Shown here in pieces: positions 45,900 to 56,642 of a stretch of DNA of 64,000 nt. The notes below the pieces were generated by a model that was not told where the DNA came from, searched no databases, and saw only the letters and a program-made list of their open reading frames with translations. Origin of the DNA: Acanthococcus lagerstroemiae (Eukaryota; Arthropoda; Insecta; Hemiptera; Eriococcidae); the NCBI GenBank assembly GCA_031841125.1, contig CM063107.1:69017814-69081813 (forward strand), given 5' to 3'. Positions within the stretch are counted from its first letter, which is position 1; every line of letters starts with the position of its first letter. The position numbers were made by a program, and so were the translations under genes.

Positions 45900-46759
45900 T
45901 TCTAGGTTACTGAAATACTCCACGCATTACTCCGATTGTGGGTCCCCTCTCATCCAATATTCCGTTCAGGTCTAGAAAATATGTCTAAGAAATCCCTTAT
46001 TGTATGATGTGTTACAGAGCCACCGAAGCAAGTTTCGGACTGACCCTTTCAAGAAAAAGCGTTACCCTTACGGAGGAAACGGATAGCTGAAATTCTAATA
46101 CATATAAGAATACGAACATGACTTTAAATTTGAGCCATGCAGTTTCTCCAATTCACACAGCAGGTAATTTATTCACACCATCAATTTCTGTAAGGTTAGA
46201 AAACATGCAGTCAAGTTACACACCACTTGGCGGTAACAAAAAAAATGTGTCCCTTCAATTTCTCAGGACACGCAACTTGTTACGAATGTGAAGTTCTAAG
46301 CTATTCAGCGGGCAAAGCACACATTTTCCGCTTCAAATTTGGGCTGCAAATATGTTATCACTGCTAGTTTTGATAAGTACTCGTACTCAACGGTAGCTAT
46401 CACATATTTTACTGTTCTTCTGGAATACCTGGCCGACCTCAGGGGCTGCAATGCAGAATTTTCGTGATTTCTCAATCGAACCCATTCTGTTAACCGGAGG
46501 AATACTAAGATACTAACCACTAAAGAGCAAGATCATAGGATCTTGAGATCAATACAGGGTGATCACTCGAAATTTCTGGGGGGAAATGTCAAGTCTTATA
46601 CAAATTTGGTACGACTATATCAGGCTTGAATGAAACTTTCTGAGACGGCCAGACTCGTCCAGGACCCTAATAGACACAAAAACTCTTTAAAACTTGCTGT
46701 AATTCTTATGATACCTTTTCGAACTTATTTAACATACTATTGGCCTCTTAGAGATACGT
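45900..46759. other. No gene; possible left end of a TIR element
   Basis: At 46554 cagggtgatcactcgaaatt resembles the CAGGGTGGTCAC tips but no right end is found. The AGTCT tract follows from about 46640. No coding. Confidence 0.3.
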
Positions 46760-47665
46760 CTTCAGTCCAAAGGTATCTTCAAAAAGCCTTTAACAAGTCT
46801 GAGCAAATCCTAAAGAAGTATCGAAATACCTTGATGAGTCTTCTATGTAGTTCAAATAGTTTTGAAAAAGTCTGAAACGTACTCCAAAAATCTTGTGAAA
46901 ACCTCGAAACACATGTCCAGTCGTCCGAATTCATCTCTCTTTCCACCTAAATGTCTATTCGAAAAAATAACGAATTTTGTGCATCGAGGAAAGTGTCGCC
47001 TTTTGCGTAACTCAGTTCTGAGAAAGTTTCGAAAGAACTTCAATATGCCCGAATGAGTCTTAAAATGTATGTCAAATCCAAAAGCGCCAATATGTTTTAG
47101 TCGAGTAATAAAGTTTTGAAAAAACATACAGTAACTGAACAAGATGTAAACAAGTCTGGAGGAGTTTTACAGGAGTAGTTGTGCACGAGTCTTGAGAACT
47201 TCGGTAAATCTTAGATAGGTTCAGGAAGTCTTGAAATGTCTAAAACATGTCTGGTAGTCTTAAAGAAGCCTTCTTCGGAGTCAATTTTCCAATGTGCTTA
47301 CTCGAAATTTCAAGAGAAAGAAAATGGGAAAACATTATTAAATTTGAAAAATGACCAAAAATGACCTGAATAGGAGACCATTTGCAATATTTTCCTCCTT
47401 TCTTGTGTTTTTCTGTTTACACACTACTTGTAATCATTTATTTTTACCCCCCCCCCCTCCAATTAGCTAGCTAGCGCTGCTTGGACGTTTTTGCTGCAAT
47501 CTGCCGGAAAATTGAATTTCACTTTTTACACCGTACAGCGGAAGTACAAAATGAAGGATAATAATTTTCTTCATAATCAACAGAATTTTCAGAATTTGAA
47601 GGAGAAACTTCTCCAAAAATGATTTAAATAACCATTTTAGAGTAAAAACCCTGAAACCCACCTCT
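46760..47665. repeat. AGTCT-family dispersed repeat, copy 3
   Basis: Direct-orientation relative of 36840-38230. The AGTCT part (46640-47270) is followed by gagaccatttgcaatatttt, a C run at 47447, ctgccggaaaattga, the uninterrupted cggaagtacaaaatgaagg and ttttcttcataatcaacag. It serves as the empty-site reference for the 37812 insertion. The minus frame 46852-47142 contains EFGRLDMCFE, like FGRLDMCIE at 36.9 kb. Confidence 0.75.
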
Positions 47666-48366
47666 CGAGAGAACTTCCTACTTATACTACTGATATGAAA
47701 TTCCCAAGATCATCAGATTCATGATCTGAAGGATCGTGATCACTTTTTGATTTTCTAACATGATGGAATGTCAACAAACATTGGGCCAAATCTTGATCTA
47801 AAGACTAGAAACATCACAACGGACTTTTTCATGATCGAAGGTCTTTTTTCCCCCTCAAAATGATCTTTTTATCTGAATACAAGCGAGATCTTTTTCAATT
47901 TTCAGAATGGTCTGGCATATGACGATCTTAGAACGCGGGATTTATAATCTTACCTATCTCTAATACCATTCTTCTACATTCGCACCTACTCTCCTCATAC
48001 CTAGCATGCACAGTCATGTTTTGTTGGTTTTACAAATGAATCTTTAGTTTTTTTTGTATCTTTTCAAGTACACCTAACGAAATTTAAAACCCCACTTTCG
48101 AAATTTCGAAGTAACTGCATCCATCTTTGATATCGGTTTCAGGCAAAATCTGGGGAGAGGCAGAGACTCTTTCAAATCCATCATGTATAGGACACAAAGG
48201 CTAGCAAAATCGTTTTCAGTAATACTTCGACCGAAGGTGGAGAAACTAATGTTTCTGAAGATACGGGGGAGAGGGGCGTACGCCATAGACTGTGAGCTTT
48301 TTCAAAATGAGGGAAAAAGGTATGCGACAAAATAAAATTATTCGGAAGGATGGCTTTAGAACGGAA
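47666..48366. other. No gene recognised
   Basis: GATC-palindrome-rich short stretch (47707-47850), then ordinary AT-rich DNA. Confidence 0.3.
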
Positions 48367-48703
48367 TCTAGTGTCTACCAGAATTAGTAAGTAAAAAAAT
48401 TATGACTTTAGATGACCTTTATTCAATTTTTTAGTAGCTTCAAATTTTTTTTCTCGCTCCAATCGCTTACTTTTCAATTGCTTTCCCCACTTTATGTTGT
48501 ATTTAAAACATCACTCCTATTCTTTCTCTCTATTTCAATCATACTCGCTGACTATTAACTCATTAGCTGATGTCTGTACAATGAACGTATGTTATTTCGG
48601 CAGCTTTTTCCAAACTATTTAATAAACAGAGTAAACATTTTTTAAACAACGTACAGCGAAAAGAGATGACTTTAGATGACTTAGAAAATCGGTTTACCCC
48701 CTG
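48367..48703. mobile_element. Degraded CAGGGTGTCTAC-type element
   Basis: Left tctagtgtctaccagaatta and right ggtttaccccctg are loosely inverted. Subterminal text atgactttagatgac occurs near both ends (48400 and 48665), the pattern of the family. No matching target duplication. Confidence 0.5.
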
Positions 48704-49871
48704 TTTAGGTTAAGGGAGGGGGTTTCCTCAAAACTATTCAACTCTGCCAGTGATTTAAGACTTTCAAAAACTGAGGTATTCAAGTTAATGACAGCGCTTT
48801 CTCGGAACAGATCATGCGCGAGTATGTTTCAATCCCAGATATTCCAAGAATAGTGTGACACCGAAGTACCCTTGACAACACTCAAGGCGAAGAACCAAAG
48901 TAAACATCTCAATCGATACACTCAACCACTCTGCAACTACATAGATTTCTAAAAACCAATAATTCATAATACAATTCCCAATAGTGGTTTGCAAAGCACT
49001 TGAAACAATTATTCGGAAGTACAACTTGAGCTGGTGTGACGAAACGTGAAATACAGGAAAAACTTACTCGTACATAACTATATTATAGTACTACTACAGT
49101 ACTAGGTACATGCTTTATATTTCAAAGCACGTTTGTACTATCATTCTTGGAAAACGATAAAATTCTAGCCGGGAAACAACGACAATGCGAACGAAACTCA
49201 AGACGTCAGACTGAAACAACTGCTACCAAGAGTGAGCAGATTTCAAATAAAATAATCCACGAATCGCAAATCAAAATCCTTTCCGGACCAATCATCTGTG
49301 ATTCGAATCATTTATTCAATGCCCGTTAAATACTATTGGCCAGATCATTTTCAGAGCAAATATCTCAGACGAAAATGGGGAGGAAAGTTTAGCCCTTTTA
49401 AATCCAATGAAAGATGAAAGCAACAGAATTTTCAACATTATTTTGGTACTTGTCAGCCCCCCCCCCCTATTAGTCTCTCCACTCCAGATTAGCTATTTGC
49501 GCTTATGCAGTATCTGTATCTCTAACTCGATTTTTTTTTTTTTTTTAATCTGCAACGTCAAATACATAATGCCGTATTTCCTCCTTTCTTTTAGTTGCAA
49601 AACAACGAATGCCACAGAAGAATGAAAAAGGGAACTGATTTCCCTGACTTAAAAAGGGACCTATGTTCACTGACTCGATCAAACTCAAGGTCTTTTCTGA
49701 TTTACAATATTCATCTTCATTTTTTGATATTGGACATGGAAAGGAGCATGGAAGATATAAATGAGAAATTGACACATTAAAAAAAGGTAAAATCGTCTTG
49801 ATTTTTGATCGTTTACCATAGGGTACTTCACATCACCATAAGTACAGAACGATACAGAGAATAGGGTTAGG
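48704..49871. other. No gene recognised
   Basis: AT-rich with C run 49456-49466 and T run 49531-49546. The short ORFs at 49545-49963 have no domain. Confidence 0.3.
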
Positions 49872-49917
49872 GTACTCCACTGAAGATGGCATAACAGCCG
49901 AAAGCGCTCTAGAGTAC
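49872..49917 (+). ncRNA. Hammerhead-ribozyme-like motif, degenerate
   Basis: Read as RNA: stem I guacucca (49872-49879), core CUGAAGA (matches CUGANGA), u plus ggc, loop auaaca, gcc, core GAAA (49900-49903), a very short stem III gcgc, then UC with cleavage expected after 49909, and uagaguac closing stem I with one mismatch. This is the type I layout with a tiny stem III seen in Penelope-like elements. One extra U follows the core, so activity is doubtful. No reverse transcriptase was seen nearby. Confidence 0.4.
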
Positions 49918-50459
49918 AGAAGAAAGAAATTGTGAATTGGCACACCCTACACACAGAATGCATTCAAGGGATCTGAATCACATTTTCATAGTTTTCTTTG
50001 ATCTGTGATTCGATTCATTTTCAATAATTTGTTAGAAATATAGCTTCGGATCGTTCCCTGCCGCAGAATTTTCATCTGTGATTCGAATTATTTTTTTTTT
50101 AGGTTTTGCCCACTCCTGTTGCTACATAAACACTGCACTCACAGCTCACATCCATACGTCACATTTAACACAAAAATTACAACCCAAATTATACTCATTA
50201 CACAGAACCGACTTAACATGATTCTGGTAGATCATTTTCTCTCATGACTAATGAAATGTTCGCTCTAGAACAGCGTTGCTTTCAAAATCCTTTCGAAATT
50301 GAATAATATCGGAAATAGGGGTGCTTTTACGAAAAGAGCGAGAAAGAAGAAAAAATCGTTAGCTACACCCTTGCGAAGTCTAAGTCCCCGCCTCTGGAAG
50401 TAACCCAGTAAAAATCTCTCCAAGTTTTGGTAATACAATAAATTGAAGCCCTAATTGTA
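49918..50459. other. No gene recognised
   Basis: AT-rich. tctgtgattcgaat-like strings recur at 49289, 50000 and 50073, perhaps traces of an old repeat. Confidence 0.3.
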
Positions 50460-50660
50460 AAAACTATAGCCAGTTTTGATTTTTTGACTAACATGAAAGA
50501 CTGGACAATATCCACGGCTCAGATGGATGAACTGTCAGCTCTTTCTCATTCTCAGATGATGACTGGATAAAATGAGCTGCAATGTTTTTGCATAATGACT
50601 GCTGATATAGCTCAGCCTGTTATTTAAGTCAGAAAAATCAAAACTGACTATGGCTCTTTT
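50460..50660. mobile_element. Short hairpin MITE
   Basis: Arms tatagccagttttgattttt (50465) and aaaaatcaaaactgactatg (50632-50651) are inverted, about 27 bp each. The interior is palindrome-prone (gctgatatagctcagc) and non-coding. Confidence 0.65.
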
Positions 50661-51026
50661 CACACTTCGGGTTTCAATTTCATTCACACAAAAGAGCCCG
50701 CTCGTATGACCCAGTTGATCTCAACTTTTCTAAGCTACCCCCCGTGGAGCTGAACATTTTCTATCATGGTAGGAATGACGATAAGAAGTTTCTTAAAAAC
50801 TAAAATCAATGAAAGAAACATGCCTTTGGAAGAATAATGAAAACAGATAACAGAATTTTATTGTACCAAATCGAAAAAACAAGATCATTGTAAGAAAACT
50901 GTTTTTTGCAGACGGAAGATCATTTGCGAAATGCGAATATCACTTTTGTAGAACAAAGATCAGTGGAATGTTTGTGCCTGGTGCTTCAGAGCTCGTTTCT
51001 TTACGTCAGGTTCCATGTTGGTAAAA

Positions 51027-51398
51027 CAGAGTGTCTACCAAATACGAATTTTCTAAAAAAAAATATGACCTTTGGTGTGCCTTTTATGTGACTTTTGTAC
51101 GACCTTTTTTCGGAATATTTTCGGGTTGTCTGAATAGAATTCCAACAAGGAAAAAAGTAAGTTCAAAAGACATGTTAACTGCAAACAAAAACTGTGAAAA
51201 AACTTGATAATTAAATAATAACAAACAAATTTATTATTGTAAAGAATGTTGCAAAGAACCCAATTTTTCAATTGAATTTCAATTTGACCATTATTTTGAT
51301 AAGTACTGCGATTGTTTAGGAAGAATTACCAAATTTGTAAGAAGGCAACTGTACTCAATTGTAGGACTTTTGGATGACTTGTATGACCGGCAGACGCT
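51027..51398. mobile_element. CAGGGTGTCTAC-type element inserted in hAT copy 2
   Basis: Tips cagagtgtctacc and ggcagacgct are inverted; flanks tggtaaaa and cggtaaga match 6 of 8. The interior carries gacctttggtgtgcctttta-like text. It lies immediately downstream of the transposase motif RGDLRFHLT, interrupting the end of the hAT ORF. Confidence 0.7.
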
Positions 51399-51565
51399 CG
51401 GTAAGATGAAAGCGCAAGTCTCCTCTTTTCTCGGTGTCAAGTTTTAGTGCCACACTGAGCCTCCACTCGACAAGGTAAAAGGAGAAGGCAATGAAAAACT
51501 TTTTCACGACACTCCACACTCTAAGGTAGAAATGAGCGATGTTGAAGTCCAGGCTTGTACACAAA
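51399..51565 (-). pseudogene. hAT transposase C-terminus remnant
   Basis: The minus frame reads FYLRVWSVVKKFFIAFSFYL, then VEWRLSVALKLDTEKRGDLRFHL. This matches the conserved SSYLVERGFS ... RGDLR..L end of SCAND3/ZBED5-like hAT transposases, with substitutions, and overlaps the WSIVKKFLIA part in copy 1. It adds the RGDLR end that copy 1 lacks. Not functional: upstream parts are absent, and the inserted element follows immediately. Confidence 0.7.
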
Positions 51566-51655
51566 AACATGCTCACTGCCCTCCTACCGCCCAAAACAAG
51601 CATGCCGCTCTTCAGTACCTCTATACCACCCCCATTGAGAACCACTGGTACAACC

Positions 51656-53156
51656 AAATCAAGGACCTTAAACACACTACCATCCCAAACGAAAACTTTT
51701 CGATTTAAATGACAGCCTATTCGCATAGTGCCGTAAAAACCTTGTACGAAACTACAATCGCTAATTCGAGATTAATTATCTGCCTAAGGGCTTCGGATAT
51801 CAGCACCAGATATCCGATCACCTGAGATGGGGTGCACTGGTTTCGAGCTTATTTCCGCCCCCTTCCACCACGTCATCTCTGCAGTTTCCCAATATTCATA
51901 CTCGATTCCGACTTGCACCCGAGTTCCCCCTTTCTCCCAGAATCCTCATTCTCACCTTTCTCTCGATACTTGACATCGAAACCTCCTTTCCAGCCCACAT
52001 ACACGATGATACTGTTTACAGCCTTTTCGAGCACACCACTACACATACTTCCTACATTCGATACTTATATAAAACTTGTATAACCTATTTGCGGAACACG
52101 TCGGTCATAGAAAACCGACCCACAATACTCTAGTCCGACTCGACGTCGAGCTTCTTTTTTTCTCTTTCCTTATTCTCCTTTTCCTCGACATAACCTCAGA
52201 TTACTTTTTATCATTTGACATTCTCGTTATCCTTAAACACAATTAGGTTATGTTAGGTTAGGTTACACACTGGTCGGGGTTACACGCCGAATACGTTTAA
52301 TTGGCCTATAAACAATTATAATGTTAAGTCGGTCGTTCGCGAACGTTATCGTTCTTCAAGGTTCCGGCGAGAGAGAACGCGAATAAGGTGGCGGTTGTTC
52401 TGTATTTATAAAAGTATACGCCAGACTATGAAGTATATATAATCTGAACTTAGCCAGTCATTTCATTCTCGGCGATTTTATAAGTGGCAAAAGGACGGAT
52501 AGAGGCGCGAACGTTTGGCAACGTCGCGCGCCGTCAACGTAGGCGGCATTGAAGAGTCTGAAACCGACTCACCGTCTCACTTGAATCGAGATCGACCCTC
52601 CCATAGAGATATCCAGCTCAAGGAAATGCGTTTGCTAATACAATATCATTCACACCCATCAGAAAAAGAAGAAAAAAAAAAGATCATCACCCATTCGAAA
52701 ACGGGCTTCCGATTTCACGACACATGGCGGAGGGTCCCTTCTTACCGCCAACGAGCCGAACCAAACGTTCGCGGGTTCGCGGCCGGCACCGACGGACGGA
52801 CGGACGCAACCACGAAAACAGAACCGCGCCGCGTTTTATCGACGATGCTAATTAGCGAAGAAAGGGAGTGAAAAAAGTAGACTGGAAAATTTCAATTAGA
52901 ACTTTATCACAGTGTTATCGGAAAACGCGCTTGGTACGGTGAAAGCGACGGGAAGGGGGCTGAATCAATTACCATCTGAAAATGCTCGACGTACAACGGC
53001 TACAATTACCGACAATATGGGCGAAGTGCATTGATTTTTGAAAACATGCGGGATCGCATACTTGGGGCCGAGCAGCGTGCACGGTGAGTTAATTAAGACG
53101 ATGAACACTTACCCAGCTTGCATCAGAGTTAATATAAAGGATGGGAGGGAAGAGAC
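51656..53156. other. Unique DNA with CpG-rich block and core-promoter-like motifs
   Basis: 52250-53100 is CpG-rich. A telomere-like aggttatgttaggttaggtt lies at 52244-52263, a motif scattered in many insect genomes. The frame 52515-52871 (non-ATG start) is hydrophilic, with no domain. See the separate promoter entry. Confidence 0.35.
52407..52470 (+). promoter_or_regulatory. Possible TATA plus initiator core promoter
   Basis: TATAAAAG at 52407 and a second box tatatataa at 52434-52442, with an arthropod-type initiator (tcattc, 52462-52467) about 30 nt after the second. CpG-rich sequence follows. Spacing is right, but TATA-like strings are frequent in AT-rich DNA and there is no proven exon downstream. 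Confidence 0.25.
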
Positions 53157-53464
53157 CAGGCCCATAGCTAGCCATTTGCGGGGGGGGGAGTGCTGACTAT
53201 TTACCAGAGGGGGTTTGAGGATACACGTGATATATATATAATGTAAAGACTTCTACGAGGCAGTGGTGTAACCAACGGGGGGCGAAGGAGGCGAATTTTC
53301 CCAAGGCACTTGAAATTGAATGTAAAATATACAAAAATGAGCAATTTTTCGCCTATAAAACACGTTTTTGACATTTTCATGTCTTTACTTTGAGACACAA
53401 ACGAAAAAACGTTACTTTGGAGCGAAACGAAAAAAACAAAAAACTGATCGAGAGCGTCCCCCCC

Positions 53465-54060
53465 CCCAACACGGATTCAGTGGTTAACATTTCCATGGAA
53501 ATTTATTTTTATTCCAGGCATGGGTATGCTTGAGCGAAACCCGTAACGCTCCCCCACACAAATTCAGTGGTTGACATTTCCAGGGAAATTTATTAGTTTC
53601 TTCCAGCCATGGGTATACTTGAGCAAAAACCGTAACTCCAGCCATGTGTGCTCATTGATCTTGATCTTTGCTGCGCCTTGTGCGACTACAGTTCTTCTTC
53701 TTTTCTCTTCTCATAGCTCAGTTAGGCTCACAGTTCGTTAGTTCTCCATGGTGACAATTCAGTTCAGTGGTTGACATTTCCATTTTCTTCCAGCCATAGA
53801 TATATTTGAGCGCAAACTGTAACGCTCCCCCGACACGAATTCAGTGGTTGACATTTTCTGCGCCCAGCGCGACTACAGTCTGCAGCCGTAGTGTTAATAG
53901 GAATTTTCACGCCCCCTGACACAAAGCCAGTCCGTATGATTTAGCTCTTCATGGTGACAATTCCTTTTTCTTCCAGCCATGTGCTCATTGATCTTGATCT
54001 TTGCTGCGCCCTGCGAGACTACAGTCTGCGCAGCCGTGTTGTAATAGACATTTCCATGGA
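53465..54060. repeat. Degenerate tandem repeats, unit ~90-110 bp
   Basis: Units start attcagtggttgacatttcc and run through ttcttccagccatgggtata and aaaccgtaacgctcccc. Starts are near 53475, 53567, 53763 and 53838, with truncation and insertion between them. tgatcttgatctttgctgcg occurs twice (53657 and 53990). Another unit is at 57132. Confidence 0.75.
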
Positions 54061-54416
54061 CATTTTTTTATTAGGGTACGAAAGCATATAAAATGTTACA
54101 CTACACGAGGAAGTCGGGGACAATTATAATCGATTACTGCCTCGATTACTGACTGATAAGTCGATATTAAAATCGAGACATGAAAATGCTCTCATGATTG
54201 CAGATCCATCTGCGACATATGTTATGAGTTTATTATTTATTATTAATTTTTCATGTTAGTTTGTCCCCAAGTTGAAAACTGTAGAACCACACGTAGGGGA
54301 GCCAAGGCCCAAAATGTTCCAAAAAATACAACATAGGTATCAAAAATGGAGCATATAGGGCTAGGGGGTTAGGTTTTCACATTATTCTCATTCCACTGTC
54401 TTTTTAATTCATTATT

Positions 54417-55099
54417 TGAATCGGCTAGAACTAAAAGGGGTAAAGTCCACTTTTAACGTTTTTGCTTTCTTCACTGATTATGGGGTATTGAAGTATCGCG
54501 GATCTGCTGGTCTCGTCGAAATTTCGTGAAACAGCCGGGAAAGTGTTCTTTAGCTATATCGTTTTCTGTGAATTTTTTGTAATACAATTTTTTCAAAAAA
54601 TGGATTTTTTCCAGAAATTGTTCGAAATGGTGTATTTTAGTGTAAAAAATAAAAATGAATACAAAATTCAAGCCCACCCCCTCTTTCTGCATTTTTATAC
54701 CTAAAAAATGCTATTTTCAAAAACGAAATCGCAATTTTCCAATACAGCTTCAGAACTTATTTTCTTACAAGCAGGCATTTTACTCGATTGGAATGGGACC
54801 AAGACTAAAGTGACCCCTTTATGTCTGGCTACAAAAGGGGGGCAATTTCGAGCCGTAGAACTGCAAGAAAAAAATCGTTCAGAACCAAAAGGGGTTGAGT
54901 TCAAAAATATGAAGGCCCCTCCCCCAGCTCATCAAAATTTTATTCGACAGGACCGGGCTGAAAAGTTGTCTCTTATGACCCTTTACCACCACCCTGAAGG
55001 ACGTATTCCCCGATTTTCAAATTTTCGAATAAAACAGTGTTTTGCTTTCTGAAAAGTGCGAATTTTGGACTTAACCCCTTTTAGTTCTAACCGATTCAT
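54417..55099. mobile_element. TIR element, innermost of the nest
   Basis: The left end gaatcggctagaactaaaag plus gggtaaagtcca is matched, inverted, by ttggacttaacccctttt then agttctaaccgattc at the right, about 32 bp. Flanks ttcattat and ttcattta are similar. The interior has aaaggggtcacttt-like text and overlapping ORFs on both strands (54708-55052 plus) without a known domain. Confidence 0.7.
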
Positions 55100-56282
55100 T
55101 CATTTATTGATATATTTCACATTTTACACTTACTATACTGTTCTTATATTATCATTAAGGGTCGTAATTCCCAGGGTGTACTAATAAGGTTCAGAATTTT
55201 CGAATTTCACAATTTCTTAGGTTCATCAGTTGCAGAATTTATGATTCTGGGAATTCATATTATCACCATCAGAAATCACAGGTAACAAAATAAAATTTTT
55301 TATGGTTCTTAATTTCCGCTGGTAGGATTTACTACTCAAAGAGTGCACCATCTTTAGTCTTGTAAGTCCACTGAGAAGCTAACATCGTTGTTTCTTTCTG
55401 AACAGATCTTCGGATTTAGGTCCAGATAAAACTTTATTTTCCTCGATCCTAAGCAGTTTATATTTTTGGGCTTATGATCTTTTTAATGGTCAGTTTTAAA
55501 CCATCATTACCGAGATTGAGTAACAATGTTTGAAGTTACAATTATAATTACCCCAAGATTCGCTAGTTTATTTCGAAAAATCTTCGCTCTAGCAGTAATT
55601 TTTACTTCATTTCCATAAAATAATCCTCTAATGTTGGCGATGTTTAAAAAAATACCTCAATTCACCTCAATTTCTGACTTTTTCTTCCTTGAAAATCTTA
55701 CTTTGCATGCCCCCCCCCTCTGGGAAAAATCCTGGCTACGCCACTGATTGAATATGGTCTCAAAATTCATGATCATAACTGGTGATTCAACTTACCGACA
55801 ACCCACTGAAACAAAAATTGAATATAGTGAAATAATTCTATTTCTGTGGACATATCAAGTTATTAGGATTTCTCAAACAGCCACTCAGCCATTTAGCCAT
55901 CGATATTCAATGTGAACTGGATCGCGAGCCTACCACTGTGTTTGCGAATTGTAATGGAACACAAGAAAAAGGTCTGTGTCTGAAACTACTGGATGGACAC
56001 TCGCGCCCTTTTTTCGTGACCCGTCACATATAAAGAACGACAAACACACGATTCGTCTATCTTTCAAAGCAAAATCAGTGTTGCCAAGTTTATAAATATT
56101 AAAATGTAGTGGAAAGAAACGTTATAAACGAAATTAGCGAGAAAGATATAAAGAATACGTTATTTTTGCTCACGTAATTTTGCCAGGGGGGGGGGCTCCG
56201 GCAAACAGCATCCGCTAGCACCCCTCTGGCTACGAGCCTGGAGGAGACACGGCCAATAATTGCCCCATGGAGTTTCATAAAA

Positions 56283-56642
56283 CAAGGTTGCCGCTTCTTT
56301 TCAAGAATGACCTTTCATGACTTCAAGTTTTCCAGGTCTATTTTTAAATTTTTCCACGATTTTTTCCTTCAAATGGGGAAAGCGTTATTGAATTTTGGCA
56401 AGACTTTTCTTTTCTCATGATCCTGATCATAACGCCCAGCAAGAAAAAAGTACATGACTAATACTTTCTACAGGGGGAAACTTTTTCCTTTTTTGACTAT
56501 ATTATTTACTGACAATAAATTTTGACAGATAGTGCGCCAGAAACTTAGTTTGTCATTCAGAGAATCAAAATTCGATGATTCAGATGAAAATTCCATGACT
56601 ATTCCATGACTTTTCCAAGTTTTCCGGGAAGTGGCAATCCTG
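56283..56642. mobile_element. CAGGGTGGCCAC-type TIR element
   Basis: Tips caaggttgccgcttcttt and gggaagtggcaatcctg are inverted. Subterminal catgactt / tccatgactattccatgac text is typical of the family. Flanks cataaaac and gataaaac match 7 of 8 when tips are allowed to shift by one base. Confidence 0.7.

Larger units (their letters stand above)
50712..51647 (-). mobile_element. Decayed hAT element, copy 2
   Basis: Tips cagttgatctcaac (degraded) and attgagaaccactg, flanked by gtatgacc and gtacaacc (6 of 8). Shares ctgaacattttcta, agtttcttaaaaactaaaat and tttttcacgacactccacac with 22194-23016. It contains a piece of the same transposase (51399-51565) and is split by the insertion at 51027-51398. 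Confidence 0.85.
53261..55746. mobile_element. CAGTGGCGTAGCC-type element, long form, nested
   Basis: Left tip cagtggtgtaaccaacgg and right tip cctggctacgccactg. The first ~110 bp is the inverse of the right end of the MITE 19762-20019, and the last ~105 bp the inverse of its left end. This is therefore the longer form from which that MITE was derived. The interior has the ~90-bp repeats at 53465-54060 and the TIR element 54417-55099. Flanking 8-mers do not match. Confidence 0.6.
53157..56240. mobile_element. hAT-like element with 8-bp target duplication, outer of a nest
   Basis: Tips caggcccatagctagcca and tctggctacgagcctg are inverted; flanks are gaagagac (53149-53156) and gaggagac (56241-56248), 7 of 8. 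G runs lie near both ends (53181, 56186 inverse sense). It encloses 53261-55746 and 54417-55099. Its own sequence is about 600 bp, non-coding. Confidence 0.75.

Noticed and set aside
52244..52263. Telomere-like TTAGG motifs
   Set aside because: Only two or three units, not an array; such short runs are scattered through insect genomes.
52515..52871. 118-codon plus-strand frame in CpG-rich DNA
   Set aside because: Begins with TTG; the first in-frame ATG is internal. It looks hydrophilic but matches nothing, and CpG-rich DNA is often open by chance.
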